Shown: positions 21,617 to 30,700 of the stretch, one piece after another | Layout: every line of letters starts with the position of its first letter | How positions within the stretch are numbered: position 1 is the stretch's first letter | From: a virus | IMG/VR virus record: IMGVR_UViG_3300048834_000246 | Location: 1 to 64,000 of that record | Reading direction: 5' to 3' (one strand) | Length of the DNA: 64,000 nt | Program-made: the position numbers and the translations under genes | The notes under the pieces: generated by a model | The model's input: the letters and a program-made list of their open reading frames with translations, nothing else | Told to the model about the DNA's origin: nothing | The model's database searches: none

Positions 21617-22342
21617 ATGACAACAGGTGGTAACACTCTTCCCGGTCAGGAACCGGGTATCACTCCACAGCCGTCTCCCGGTGAGACACCTGTGACGACC
21701 ACTACGGCACCAACATCCACACCTCCAACTGAAACGCCTCCCCCATCTTCACCGCCAGCAAGCACGTTGCCGAATCAGATTCCTGATTTGAACGACGATA
21801 GCGCGTGGACAGGTATGCCGAAGTGGGTACGAGATTTACGGTCAGAAGCCGCTGCACGACGGGTAGAAGCCAATTCTCTCAAAGAAAAGGTTGATACATA
21901 TGAGCGTGAGAAGCTTACGGAAGTAGAAAAGTTACAGGCGGATATTAGGAAGTTTAACGACGAACTTCTTCCTGAAAAGGAAAAAACAATTCGACAGTTG
22001 CAGGTTCAGGTAGCCGCAGCACAAAGTGGAGTTGTTGATCCTGATGCGGTTGTTCAATTGCTGGACTGGTCAAAAGTAGACAGTGGTATGTCGATTAATG
22101 ACGCCATTAATGATTTGCTCGAAAGTAAGCCTTATTTGAGAGCGACGGCACCGACCTCCACCCCACCTACACCTACCACCCCGACTACCCCTCCTTCGAC
22201 TACGGCACCAGGCGCTCCCGGCACTCCTACGACACAACCACAGTCATTTACTCGACAACAAATTGAGAGTATGTCTGAGGGAGAATACGAGGCGAATAGG
22301 GAAGCTATTTTTGCAGCACTCAACTCTGGAAGATTGAAATAA
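21617..22342 (+). CDS. Capsid scaffolding protein
   Basis: The start at ATG 21617 (behind AAGGAG at 21599-21604) gives about 241 residues. An ATG at 21593 is only about 15 bases from the probable transcription start and is less likely. A Pro/Thr-rich N-terminal linker (to about residue 48) precedes WVRDLRSEAAARRVEANSLKEKV and a long coiled coil (about 65-130). A second Pro/Thr linker (about 172-205) precedes a C-terminal helical hook. This is the usual layout of phage scaffolds, and it directly precedes the capsid gene. Confidence 0.85.
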   Translation: MTTGGNTLPGQEPGITPQPSPGETPVTTTTAPTSTPPTETPPPSSPPASTLPNQIPDLNDDSAWTGMPKWVRDLRSEAAARRVEANSLKEKVDTYEREKLTEVEKLQADIRKFNDELLPEKEKTIRQLQVQVAAAQSGVVDPDAVVQLLDWSKVDSGMSINDAINDLLESKPYLRATAPTSTPPTPTTPTTPPSTTAPGAPGTPTTQPQSFTRQQIESMSEGEYEANREAIFAALNSGRLK

Positions 22343-22399
22343 TAGTTTGTGTGGCGGGTGACTTACCCGCCATACCCCCACTGGAATAGGAGATTCCAT

Positions 22400-23275
22400 A
22401 TGTCCCTTAATAGCTTTATCCCTACAATTTGGAGCAACGAACTTCTTGTTTCGCTAAAGAAAGCTCTTATTGCCGGTCAACCTAACGTAGCTAACCGTAA
22501 CTACGAAGGTACGCTTCGAGCGTATGGCGACACCGTAAAAATCAACGCAATCGGTCCTGTTACCATTGGTAACTACACCAAGAACACACAGATTTCTGAT
22601 CCAGAAGTTCTTGACGATGCGCAAACGACTCTTACCATCACTGAACAAAAGTATTTCAACTTCTTCATTGATGACATTGATCGGGCGCAACAATTCCCGA
22701 AAACGATTATGGCACAAGCCATGCAGGAAGCGGCCTATGGGCTTGCAAACGTGGCCGATCAGTTCCTACTCGGTCTTCTTGCGGCGAATTCTGTGGCCGG
22801 TAATACAATCGGTACGACAGCCTCTCCGAAAACGGTTGCAGCCTCTACAGATGTGTACGACTATCTAGTTGACCTTAAAGTTATGCTAGATATTGCTAAC
22901 GTTCCTACAATGGGTCGTTGGGCGATTGTTCCGCCGTGGGTTATCGGTGAAATGCTGAAAGACGCTCGGTTTAACTCTAGCCTTGAATCGGTAGGTCCAA
23001 ACGTGCTTCTTAACGGAGCCGTGGGTCGTGCAGCCGGATTCGACATTCTTACCAGCAACAATCTTACCAAAGAAGGAACCGGAGCGGTTGGGGAATACTA
23101 CCACATTCACACAGGTACTTCTATGGCCCTTTCGTTCGCTGAACAAATCAGTGAAGTGGAAGCGTACCGCCCGGAAAAGCAGTTCGCTAACGCTGTGAAG
23201 GGTCTACACGTTTACGGTGGAAAAGTGGTTCGCCCAGAAGCTCTCGCTAACCTGATTGTAGATCGACCGGCCTAG
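22400..23275 (+). CDS. Major capsid protein
   Basis: This is a 291-residue protein starting at ATG 22400 behind ATAGGAG. The pattern NRNYEGTLRAYGDTVKINAIG, a helical spine (PKTIMAQAMQEAAYGLANVADQFLL), GRWAIVPPWVIGEML and a glycine-rich AGFDILTSNNL core, with VVRPEALANLIV at the end, fits the HK97-fold coat proteins of the phage P22/Bacillus type. It should be the most abundant virion protein. It is preceded by the scaffold and followed by a GC hairpin at 23281-23310. Confidence 0.92.
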   Translation: MSLNSFIPTIWSNELLVSLKKALIAGQPNVANRNYEGTLRAYGDTVKINAIGPVTIGNYTKNTQISDPEVLDDAQTTLTITEQKYFNFFIDDIDRAQQFPKTIMAQAMQEAAYGLANVADQFLLGLLAANSVAGNTIGTTASPKTVAASTDVYDYLVDLKVMLDIANVPTMGRWAIVPPWVIGEMLKDARFNSSLESVGPNVLLNGAVGRAAGFDILTSNNLTKEGTGAVGEYYHIHTGTSMALSFAEQISEVEAYRPEKQFANAVKGLHVYGGKVVRPEALANLIVDRPA

Positions 23276-23280
23276 TAACT

Positions 23281-23310
23281 GAGGGGGGGGGGGGGGGTAA
23301 TACCCCCTCA
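23281..23310 (+). terminator. 15-G tract and G/C hairpin after the capsid gene
   Basis: A run of 15 G (23283-23297) is followed by TAATA and CCCCCTC. GAGGGGG can pair with CCCCCTC. No T-run follows, so this is more a processing or attenuation element than a classical terminator. The homopolymer is also a likely site of length variation or sequencing error. Confidence 0.5.
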
Positions 23311-23348
23311 ACTTATCTTATCGTAATTAGTATTTAGGAGAAAACCTT

Positions 23349-23720
23349 ATGGCTCGTGTAGTTCTTCCTGTAACATCCCTTCCGGCGGACACAGCGGTTA
23401 ACATTGCGTCAGCGTTCACGACAGGTGATGCGACCAATGACCATTATATTGCAGCGGGACCGGCTGCTGGAAGCCTGATTCTTCTTGTTCGAAATAGTAA
23501 CGGTGCAGAACAAACCCTAACTATTCTTGCCGGTGACGGTGGAGATACTGGTCCTGCGTGTCGAGCTATTCTTGGTGATCTAGCAATTCCGGTTGCTGCA
23601 ACGTCTGGACAACAAGCTATTCACATTACTGACACAGCGCGGTTTATGCAATCTGATGGAACCATCCACGTTGACGTAACACACGCTAATCTTATTACGG
23701 CTGTTCTCGGTCTTAGCTAA
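23349..23720 (+). CDS. Probable capsid decoration protein
   Basis: This is a 123-residue Ala/Thr/Gly-rich protein starting behind TAGGAGAAAA. Its beta-rich pattern (VNIASAFTTGDATNDHYIAAGPAAGSLILLVRNS) and its position immediately after the major capsid gene fit a capsid decoration or head-stabilising protein. No catalytic motif is visible. The assignment rests on position and composition. Confidence 0.6.
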   Translation: MARVVLPVTSLPADTAVNIASAFTTGDATNDHYIAAGPAAGSLILLVRNSNGAEQTLTILAGDGGDTGPACRAILGDLAIPVAATSGQQAIHITDTARFMQSDGTIHVDVTHANLITAVLGLS

Positions 23721-23731
23721 GAGAGAATTGA

Positions 23732-24280
23732 ATGGCAGTTCGTACAACTCTTAATTATCTGATCGCTAAGGTCAGAGCGAATCTAGGAGACAACCTGGGG
23801 GCGACGGAAACGTTTGCGGACGAAGAAATTCAGGAAGCACTCGACCACCGCCGAGAGGATGTGTACGAACTTCCACTTCTCTCCGCACCGGATGACCGGA
23901 ACTTCTACTCAGATCGTGGCGGTTGGTGGGAGGACACTGTGGTTCTCACCACTACCAACGATGCAATTATTACCAGTGTATCTACCCCGGCTGTGGTCGT
24001 GTCAAACCTTGTAAAAGGTCATTGGAGGGTCAACGGAGATTTAACCGAACTCTATTTGACCGGTTCTCAGTTTGACACGAACGCGGCGACGGCTGATCTT
24101 CTAGATGCGTGGTTATCCAAAGTAAAACTTGAATACGACTTTCTTGAACTCGGAAGTACGTTTAAGGCGTCTCAACAAACCTTTGCGGTTGAAATGGCTA
24201 TTCGTAAATTCCGTGCTAGACAGTGGGTTCAATCCGCGTATACCGTGAACCGGGATTACGCAGTAGGATGGTACTCATAA
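23732..24280 (+). CDS. Head-tail connector (adaptor) protein
   Basis: This is a 182-residue protein. The N-terminal part LNYLIAKVRANLGDN.. FADEEIQEALDHRR is the typical start of phage head-tail adaptor proteins (gp15/YqbG-like), whose helices pack on the portal. The C-terminal helix VEMAIRKFRARQWVQSAY is consistent. It lies between capsid and tail genes, as expected. Confidence 0.7.
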   Translation: MAVRTTLNYLIAKVRANLGDNLGATETFADEEIQEALDHRREDVYELPLLSAPDDRNFYSDRGGWWEDTVVLTTTNDAIITSVSTPAVVVSNLVKGHWRVNGDLTELYLTGSQFDTNAATADLLDAWLSKVKLEYDFLELGSTFKASQQTFAVEMAIRKFRARQWVQSAYTVNRDYAVGWYS

Positions 24281-24543
24281 TGACAGAAGTTAGATTTCGC
24301 AGATGGTCGGACGGAGTAGAACTCGCGGTTCGATCATTTGAAGCATATAAAGAATTTTATGGCGATGGTCGTTATTACATTGTCTCGGGCGAACACGCAA
24401 CCCATACACCAGAAGGTTTCCCGCTTAAAAAAAGACAAGTAAAAAAACCGGCTAAGGTGAAAAAGGAACGCAATGAGAACATCCCGGTTGAGTCCGTACC
24501 AGATACGAAGAATGACGAAAGCTCAGGAAACGAATCTTCCTGA
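24280..24543 (+). CDS. 87-residue hypothetical head-tail region protein
   Basis: The ATG at 24280 overlaps the upstream TAA. The first 55 residues are a folded aromatic/charged domain, and the rest is Lys/Glu/Ser-rich and probably disordered. The end overlaps the next gene by 71 bases. It is probably a small head-tail accessory; no known motif. Confidence 0.55.
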   Translation: MTEVRFRRWSDGVELAVRSFEAYKEFYGDGRYYIVSGEHATHTPEGFPLKKRQVKKPAKVKKERNENIPVESVPDTKNDESSGNESS

Positions 24544-24871
24544 TCGTGCGGTTGTTAAACGGCCCACGTATGAAGCCAACGAATTTGGCGGAACGGAAGG
24601 CACGTATGTCACTATCTACAACAATATACCTATCTATTCTGAGTCTCGTATTCTTCGTGAAATTAAAGAAGATGTTGCAGGTTCCATTGTACAGTCCGGT
24701 GTGCGTTGGGTGTGTCACGTAAAGCGACAATACAACGACATTCGACTAGACGACCGGGTAGAAATTACTGAACGGACGACTGGAAAAGTATACAACTTAG
24801 ACGTAACAAGTCTTCTCTCCCCACAATCGTACTCCACTGTGTTCGGATTCCAATGTATCTTGGTCGATTAA
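24473..24871 (+). CDS. Head-tail joining/closure protein
   Basis: This is a 132-residue beta-rich protein (RAVVKRPTYEANEFGGTEGTYVTIYNNIPIYSES, RLDDRVEITERTTGKVYNLDVTSLL). The pattern of a small barrel with an LxxxDRVExT..TGxxY..  turn resembles head-tail joining or stopper proteins. The start at 24473 has AAAGGAACGC upstream. An ATG at 24512 would remove the long overlap but lacks a good site. The order adaptor, closure, gp10-like, terminator is standard. Confidence 0.6.
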   Translation: MRTSRLSPYQIRRMTKAQETNLPDRAVVKRPTYEANEFGGTEGTYVTIYNNIPIYSESRILREIKEDVAGSIVQSGVRWVCHVKRQYNDIRLDDRVEITERTTGKVYNLDVTSLLSPQSYSTVFGFQCILVD

Positions 24872-24872
24872 A

Positions 24873-25247
24873 ATGCGTGTGCAACTAGTTGTAAAGAAAA
24901 ACAAAATCCCCCATCTTCTCGCAAATATTGATAACGCGGCGAAGGATACAGTAAAGAAGTATACAAATGTTCTTCGTGAAGAGGCTAAGGAACAGCAACG
25001 ACCACACATTGATACCGGGGCGTTGAACGCTTCGGGAACGATTATGCTGAACGGTATGTCTGCCTTGCTCGTATTCTCTGGGGGAGCGCCTGGATGGTAT
25101 GACGGACTCCCCCGCGTGTACGCATCGTATCACGAATACGGGACACGCGTTACCGGAGAATACCCGTTTATGCGCCCCGCAATTGCAGAAACATTCCCCG
25201 AACAGGTATATCCTATTGCAATAAAAGAAATTATGAGTTATACTTAG
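24873..25247 (+). CDS. HK97 gp10-like tail completion protein
   Basis: This is a 124-residue protein with an N-terminal helix (NIDNAAKDTVKKYTNVLREEAKEQQ), then HIDTGALNASGTI, YHEYGTRVTGEYPFMRPAI. The tGxLr...YG...p.pFlrPA signature is characteristic of the HK97 gp10 family, which sits at the head-tail junction or aids tail assembly. It lies in the expected position. Confidence 0.8.
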   Translation: MRVQLVVKKNKIPHLLANIDNAAKDTVKKYTNVLREEAKEQQRPHIDTGALNASGTIMLNGMSALLVFSGGAPGWYDGLPRVYASYHEYGTRVTGEYPFMRPAIAETFPEQVYPIAIKEIMSYT

Positions 25248-25259
25248 GTAAGTAAAAAT

Positions 25260-25703
25260 ATGGCATATGATGTAATTTCCGAGGCAGAAGTTTGGTTACG
25301 TGAAACGCTTCGAAACGACGCGGACGTTGTAAGCATCTTTGGCGACAGAATTTATGCTTACCCAGGTCCGCGATACAACGAAACCAGTGATCGCACCGAA
25401 TACCCAATCCTTACCTATGAATTTCAATATCCTAAGCCCGATCTTCATGTTGTAGGGGCTGTTCGTTTTTGGTCAACAATTCGTTTTATTGTTCGTGGGA
25501 CAACCCGAGGAAACGATCAGCGAGAAGTAGCTGAGGGAGCGCGATATATTTACAATGCGCTACAAGGAAAGTTTGGGTATACAGATGGGGCTGTAATCTC
25601 TGCTTGTATTGAAGACCGACCATATAAAGAAGTAGAGCTTCTTAATTCGACCCAATATATTCATCTAGGTGGTGAATACGAGATTAATATTAATACGATC
25701 TAA
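25260..25703 (+). CDS. Tail terminator protein
   Basis: This is a 147-residue alpha/beta protein. VSEAEVWLRETLRNDADVVSIFGDRIYAYPGPR then a strand-rich core and a YINLGGEYEI-type end fit the tail terminator (gpU/DUF3168-like) family, which caps the tail tube. It directly precedes the major tail protein gene. The Shine-Dalgarno site is weak (GGTAAGTAAAAAT). Confidence 0.7.
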   Translation: MAYDVISEAEVWLRETLRNDADVVSIFGDRIYAYPGPRYNETSDRTEYPILTYEFQYPKPDLHVVGAVRFWSTIRFIVRGTTRGNDQREVAEGARYIYNALQGKFGYTDGAVISACIEDRPYKEVELLNSTQYIHLGGEYEININTI

Positions 25704-25714
25704 GGAGTTACAGT

Positions 25715-27028
25715 ATGTCTGTACCAAATATTGAACGTTCAGAAGTATTTGAAGTTTCCCAATGGGGTGTAGAGTCTACGTCTGCTCCCGGTACGGCAGT
25801 TCCCGCTCTTAATCGTTTGGAAGCCGTAGGCGTAAAACTTAGCCCGACTATTGAATCTGACCGGTATCGCCCATTTGGAAATAAGTACGATACGCTTATG
25901 ATTCCGGGTAAAGATTGGACGGCGGCGGAAATTTCAGGTCGTCTTGATTACAACAATGTTATTTATCCGCTTTCATCTGTTGTTGCATCACCAACTATTT
26001 CCACAGTAGGAACAAACGGACGACGGCACGCCTTTACCTCTAATAGCACACTTCCGGATACACAGCAACCATTTACGATTGAGTCTGGTTCGTTTGTTCG
26101 GGCACAACGGGCGACCGGTGTGGTTCTGAGCGACTTTGGACTTGCGTTCCGGCGTGGTTCTATTGAAGTTTCTGGTTCTGGTATTGGACGTCGGTTTACC
26201 GATGGAACATATATGACCGGTGACGCTGTGTACTCGGTAACGATTGATCCAACGGTATCCGGGGGAACATTCACGTTAACATATAGCGCACAAACAACAG
26301 CCGCAATCGACTTTGATGCAACTGCGACGGAAGTACAAGCAGCACTTGTAGCCCTTAGCAACATCGGACCAGGCGACATTCGTGTAACTGGTGGTCCCGG
26401 CAACGTTGATCCGTTCATTGTAACCTTCACAGGTTCTCTCGGAGAAGGTCCACAAACGCTTACCGGAACCTTTACAGGTCTTACAGCAGCCCCAGGTACG
26501 AGTGCCGTTGCTTCTGTACAAACAGGTGTGGCTTTAAGCGTAAAAGAAGCGCTTCCAGTTATTCCAGGAAACGTAAACATTTACGCAGACGACACCTTTG
26601 CGGGAATTGGGACGACAAAGCTTACCCGCGTATTTGAAGCAGACTTCAATATCGCTTCTCGTATCAACCCGATGTGGGTTCTCGATAGCACACAAACATC
26701 GTTTGCCGCGACGGTAGAAAACGCTCCGGACGTGACAATGCGTCTAAAGGTAGCAGCCAACGGTCAAGGAATGGCTTTCTTAGAAACCCTTCGAGCAAGT
26801 GAAACGGTTTATCTGCGAATCGAAGTAGAAGGACCGGCTATGCCAGCGCCAGATGCCGCAGAAAATTATCTGTTTGTTCTAGATATGGCTGGAAAGATTG
26901 AATCACCGGATTCCTTTGATGCAACGGACGGAGCTATGTCAGTAGACTGGACATTCCGAGCCGTAGACGATGCAGACTTTGGTGGAGCGTTCAGTATCGC
27001 TGTACAAAACCTTGTAACTGCGCTATAA
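25715..27028 (+). CDS. Major tail protein with inserted beta domain
   Basis: This is a 437-residue protein starting behind AAGGAGTTACAGT. The N- and C-terminal parts (SPTIESDRYRPFGNKYDTL; ENYLFVLDMAGKIESPDSFDATDGAMSVDWTFRAV) fit a siphophage tube protein. Residues about 172-275 form an inserted module with SGGTFTLTYSAQTTAAIDFDAT, then VQAALVALSNIGPGDIRVTGGPG, a repeat-type beta domain common in phage and bacterial surface proteins. The insert probably projects from the tube. Confidence 0.85.
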   Translation: MSVPNIERSEVFEVSQWGVESTSAPGTAVPALNRLEAVGVKLSPTIESDRYRPFGNKYDTLMIPGKDWTAAEISGRLDYNNVIYPLSSVVASPTISTVGTNGRRHAFTSNSTLPDTQQPFTIESGSFVRAQRATGVVLSDFGLAFRRGSIEVSGSGIGRRFTDGTYMTGDAVYSVTIDPTVSGGTFTLTYSAQTTAAIDFDATATEVQAALVALSNIGPGDIRVTGGPGNVDPFIVTFTGSLGEGPQTLTGTFTGLTAAPGTSAVASVQTGVALSVKEALPVIPGNVNIYADDTFAGIGTTKLTRVFEADFNIASRINPMWVLDSTQTSFAATVENAPDVTMRLKVAANGQGMAFLETLRASETVYLRIEVEGPAMPAPDAAENYLFVLDMAGKIESPDSFDATDGAMSVDWTFRAVDDADFGGAFSIAVQNLVTAL

Positions 27029-27039
27029 TAGAGATATAA

Positions 27040-27064
27040 GTTAGGGTACATTGGGTGCCCTAAC
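27040..27064 (+). terminator. Hairpin between major tail protein and chaperone genes
   Basis: GTTAGGG (27040-27046) pairs with CCCTAAC (27058-27064) over an 11-base loop. No T-run follows, so it is probably an attenuator or mRNA-end stabiliser that lowers chaperone levels relative to the tube protein. Confidence 0.5.
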
Positions 27065-27075
27065 ATTTATATATT

Positions 27076-27513
27076 GTGTCTACGGACAAGGAGTTTGCAA
27101 AACGAATGGCAGTACGACTTTCTGAACTTACGAAGCAGCGTGCGGAAGTGTTTATCGCAACCCCCCTCGGTGAAGTACGTGTAGTGTATCGTCCTAACGA
27201 ACGGACAATCGCGGATGAAGCGCGAATGTCTGATGCCGTAGGCGTCGAAGCATACCGAGAAATGTTGTCTTCAATGGAAAAGATGATTGTTGAGTGGGAT
27301 TTTGTTGGCCCTGTGTATGACAACGTTTCAGGCGAAATGATTGTTCCAGAAGACGCACAGGTTCCGGCGCAAAAAGAAATTCTTCAACATATTTCCACGC
27401 ACATTCTTCAAAGCGTGTTCACCGGAATTATGGATGATATGCGCCCAAACTCCAAGAAGGGTTCTTCGTCCAAGAACTCGCAGAGTCTCTTCGCTTCGGG
27501 TTCAATGAGCTAA
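27076..27513 (+). CDS. Tail assembly chaperone (gpG-like)
   Basis: This 145-residue protein starts at GTG 27076. It is helical, lies between major tail protein and tape measure, and contains a perfect -1 slippery heptamer CCCAAAC at 27444-27450 in the right register (C CCA AAC). Frameshifting yields a longer GT-type fusion with the 27450-27686 frame. As in lambda G/GT, the two forms should coat the tape measure protein during tail assembly. The 0-frame end after the slip site is a Ser-rich tail. Confidence 0.85.
   Translation: MSTDKEFAKRMAVRLSELTKQRAEVFIATPLGEVRVVYRPNERTIADEARMSDAVGVEAYREMLSSMEKMIVEWDFVGPVYDNVSGEMIVPEDAQVPAQKEILQHISTHILQSVFTGIMDDMRPNSKKGSSSKNSQSLFASGSMS
27444..27477 (+). promoter_or_regulatory. 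Programmed -1 frameshift signal
   Basis: The heptamer CCCAAAC (27444-27450) fits X-XXY-YYZ in the gene frame. Ten bases downstream GTTCTT (27461-27466) pairs with AAGAAC (27472-27477), a stimulatory hairpin at the usual distance. Confidence 0.85.
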
Positions 27514-27686
27514 AGCGAGAACAGTACGAACCATATTTTGTAATACGACGAGCTAAGTATCTTGGCATTTCTCCGGTTGAATATATGAACCTTCCTATTT
27601 TTTGGAAGGATTGGGCGGCAATCGGAGAAGCCGCAGAGAATCTAGCTGAAAAAGACGCCCACGCAGAATCAACCAGGAAAAAATAA
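27450..27686 (+). CDS. Frameshift extension of the tail chaperone (GT-type)
   Basis: This is the -1 frame after CCCAAAC. It encodes 78 residues (LQEGFFVQELAESLRFGF... EYMNLPIFWKDWAAIG...) with no good start of its own, ending at TAA 27684-27686, 26 bases before the tape measure start. Joined to the first 125 residues it gives a fusion of about 203 residues. This matches the size and arrangement of siphophage GT proteins. Confidence 0.85.
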   Translation, partial: LQEGFFVQELAESLRFGFNELKREQYEPYFVIRRAKYLGISPVEYMNLPIFWKDWAAIGEAAENLAEKDAHAESTRKK

Positions 27687-27712
27687 TTTACTGCTAATAG
27701 ATTGGTAACTAT

Positions 27713-30700
27713 ATGGCTACTAGAGTTGCGGAGCTTGAAGTTCTTATTACGGCTAACGCAAGTCAAGCCAAATCAGAACTGAATGAAGTATCCAGAAGCT
27801 TTCACAATATTATCGCCGGAGGCGCTCTACTAGGAGCCGGAAGAGGTATTGTAGGCTGGTTCAAAGACGCAATTACATCAGGGGCGGCTTTCGAGCAAAC
27901 GATGATCCGGGTGGATCAGCTTGCTACGGGAGCCGCTGTTGGCGTTGATGCGCTAACCAAGAAAGCGTTCCAAGTTGACCAAATGACCATCTATTCTGCA
28001 CAACAAATTGCCGAAGCGATGGAGCAACTTGCGCGTGAAGGTTTCACCGGCGAACAAATTTTGGGAGATTGGACCGACGCGGCGGTTAACTTCGCAGCAG
28101 TTATTAATGAAGATGTAGTTTCTTCTGCGAATATTATGGGACAAGTAGCGCGTGTGTTCAAAGAAGAGGGGTTAGAAGCTGCGGAAGTAGCAGATATTCT
28201 TTCCCAAGCTATTCTTCGTTCGGGTCGTTCGGCGGCTGAATTTATGACCGGGTTCCAATACGTCGGGGCTATCGCATCCGAGCTTGGAATTCCGCTAGAA
28301 GAAATGGCTACGTCTCTATCCTATCTCCAATCTATCGGTATTAAAGGTCGGTCTGCTGGTACTGGTCTTCGTTCTATGTTCTTGGAACTTGCCGCAGGTT
28401 CCGATGCGTTCGGAATGAGTCACGGGGTACAAGCGTTTGACCCTGTGACAGGCGACTTCGTAGGTATGCCGAAAATTATTGACCAATTTGGTCAGTTACT
28501 TGATGGTATGTCTAAAGCCGAAGGTCTGCAATTTATTGGGGATATTTTCGGTAAGCCAGCCGCTTCCCCTTTGTACGCTTTATTTACTGGTGGTATCGAA
28601 GCTTACGAAGCGCACAACGAAAAAATGCGTGATCTTGGGTCAGCCGCAACATTCATGGAAAAACTCATGGATACGATTGCCGGTTCTCTTGACCGTTTCC
28701 AAGCAGCGTCGTCAAACTTTGCGCGTGCGATGGGTGTTATCGCTGGTAATATTCTAAAACCGTTCATCGATATTATGACAATTCTTCTCGGTGTGATGAC
28801 AGATGCACCACGGATTGTCCAAATTGCGGCTATCGCAATCACCGGTCTAGCCGGGGCTATGATGATTCTCTCCGGGGCTATTATGGTCTTTAAAGGACTC
28901 GGTGGAATGGCTATTCTCTTTAGTGCTTTCAAGATTATGGGCGTTGTGGCGTTAGCGTCTTCGTTTGGTCTTCTCGCTCTCATTGGTGCAGTAATCCTCT
29001 TCCGAGACAAACTAGGTGGTTGGGGAGAATCAATTAAAGAAGCCTTCGGCCCGTTTATGAATATTCTTGAATACCTAAGTTCAATTAATCAAGCTAATAA
29101 CCCTGTGCAAAAGTTCCTCGGAGCTATGGACGACGGCCCCTTAAAGACCTTCGCAATCGGGGCTGGTCGTGTAGTAGAAGCGTTGGCCGATCTTTGGTAC
29201 TTCATTAGTCAAGGAGATTGGGACCGATTTTGGCGGCGTCTTCCAGGTGAACTTCGACAAGCAGCCGGTGGCTTCGATATTATGTTCGACGCTATTGGTG
29301 ATGTTGATTGGTCTGAAAAGATTCTATCTGCGATCCAATGGACCGGAGAAAATATTGTCTTCCCGATGATTGTTGCTACGTTTGAAGTAGGAATGGCTCT
29401 TGCGGGTGATCTTGCGAAGTGGGCAGGGAATCTGTGGGGTTGGGTGCAGAGTAAAATATTCGGAGAAGATGACGGGGTAGGCGGGGCAGCCCTTGATGCG
29501 TTGACAGGTAGAAGAGGAAGAGGGTCTTCCGATACAGAATATAAACTACCGTTTGGAACAGTAAGTATTGAAGCGGGAATTCAGCTTACTGGAACAATTC
29601 TTGCCGCAGCGGGAAATCTTTGGGGTTGGGTAAAAGCCAATCTTCAAACCGGGGGCACAACATCGTATTCTCCAACAGGAATTTATGCTGATGGAGGGAC
29701 TGGTGAACAAATAATGAGCGGGTCGAAAGACAACACGCTTTTCATCGGAACTGTGTTTATTGATGGTGTAGTAAGTGCCGCTGAATCTTTACTCACTGGT
29801 TTGGAATCTTTTGTTCCTGGTTTAATTACCAAAGTTACCTCCTTTTTTACACTTGATAGCGAAACTGGAGAAGCATCAATCACGCTCGGTTCCATAAAAA
29901 TTAATCTTATTCCTGAGCTTGCCGAAGGTGTTGATGATGATTTGTTTGAAACTCTTTCAAGCGTGTTTCAGGTTACTCCGGAAATGGCAATTGAGATTGA
30001 AAACTTCGGTGAAGAACTCGGTACACTGTTAGGAACGGTTCTTGGTTCTGTGCTTGGCGCAGACTTCCTTAACGAAAATAACGTTGAATTAACCGGCCCG
30101 AGTGATGAAGAGTGGGCAAATGCCTTTTCAGCCTTTGCAGATGGTTTTGCTAGAGGCTTTAGAATGGCGATTAAGAATACACTTGAAGAAGATTTATTAA
30201 CGTTTCTTAATGAAGACCTCTTAGGGTTCTGGAACGAAATCTTAGGGTTGTTCCAAAAAATCCCGATCGTCGGGGGTGCCTTTGAAGACAGAGAACTTAT
30301 GGCGTGGATGGACGAAAACGGAAATGTTATGATCGGGTTTATGGAAGACTACGAACTCTTCCTTCAAGAACAAGCGGATGGAAACCCACCAGAAGTTATG
30401 TTACCACCACCTCTCTTTCTTATGCCTGGAGATATGGGTAATCTTGACGATAGATCATCTAACGCATGGAACACCATGTTCAATCAAGGTAAATATGGTG
30501 GGCCTAGTGATGATAGTGACTATGTGTTCCACTCTCCCGGCGAAGGATATGCTATTCCACAAGCCCCTTCGTACACACCCCCGCCGATCACAGCTGAGGA
30601 ACAAGTTATCCCCGCAAGACTAGAGCTTGATACGACAGACGCTTTGGCAAAACTTGCATCGCTTATCGGTGGCGGTGGAACATCTAAAGCTAAATATGTT

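Noticed and set aside
24223-24279. Upstream extension of the 24280 gene
   Set aside because: No ribosome site, and it overlaps the connector gene; the TAATG-coupled ATG is better.
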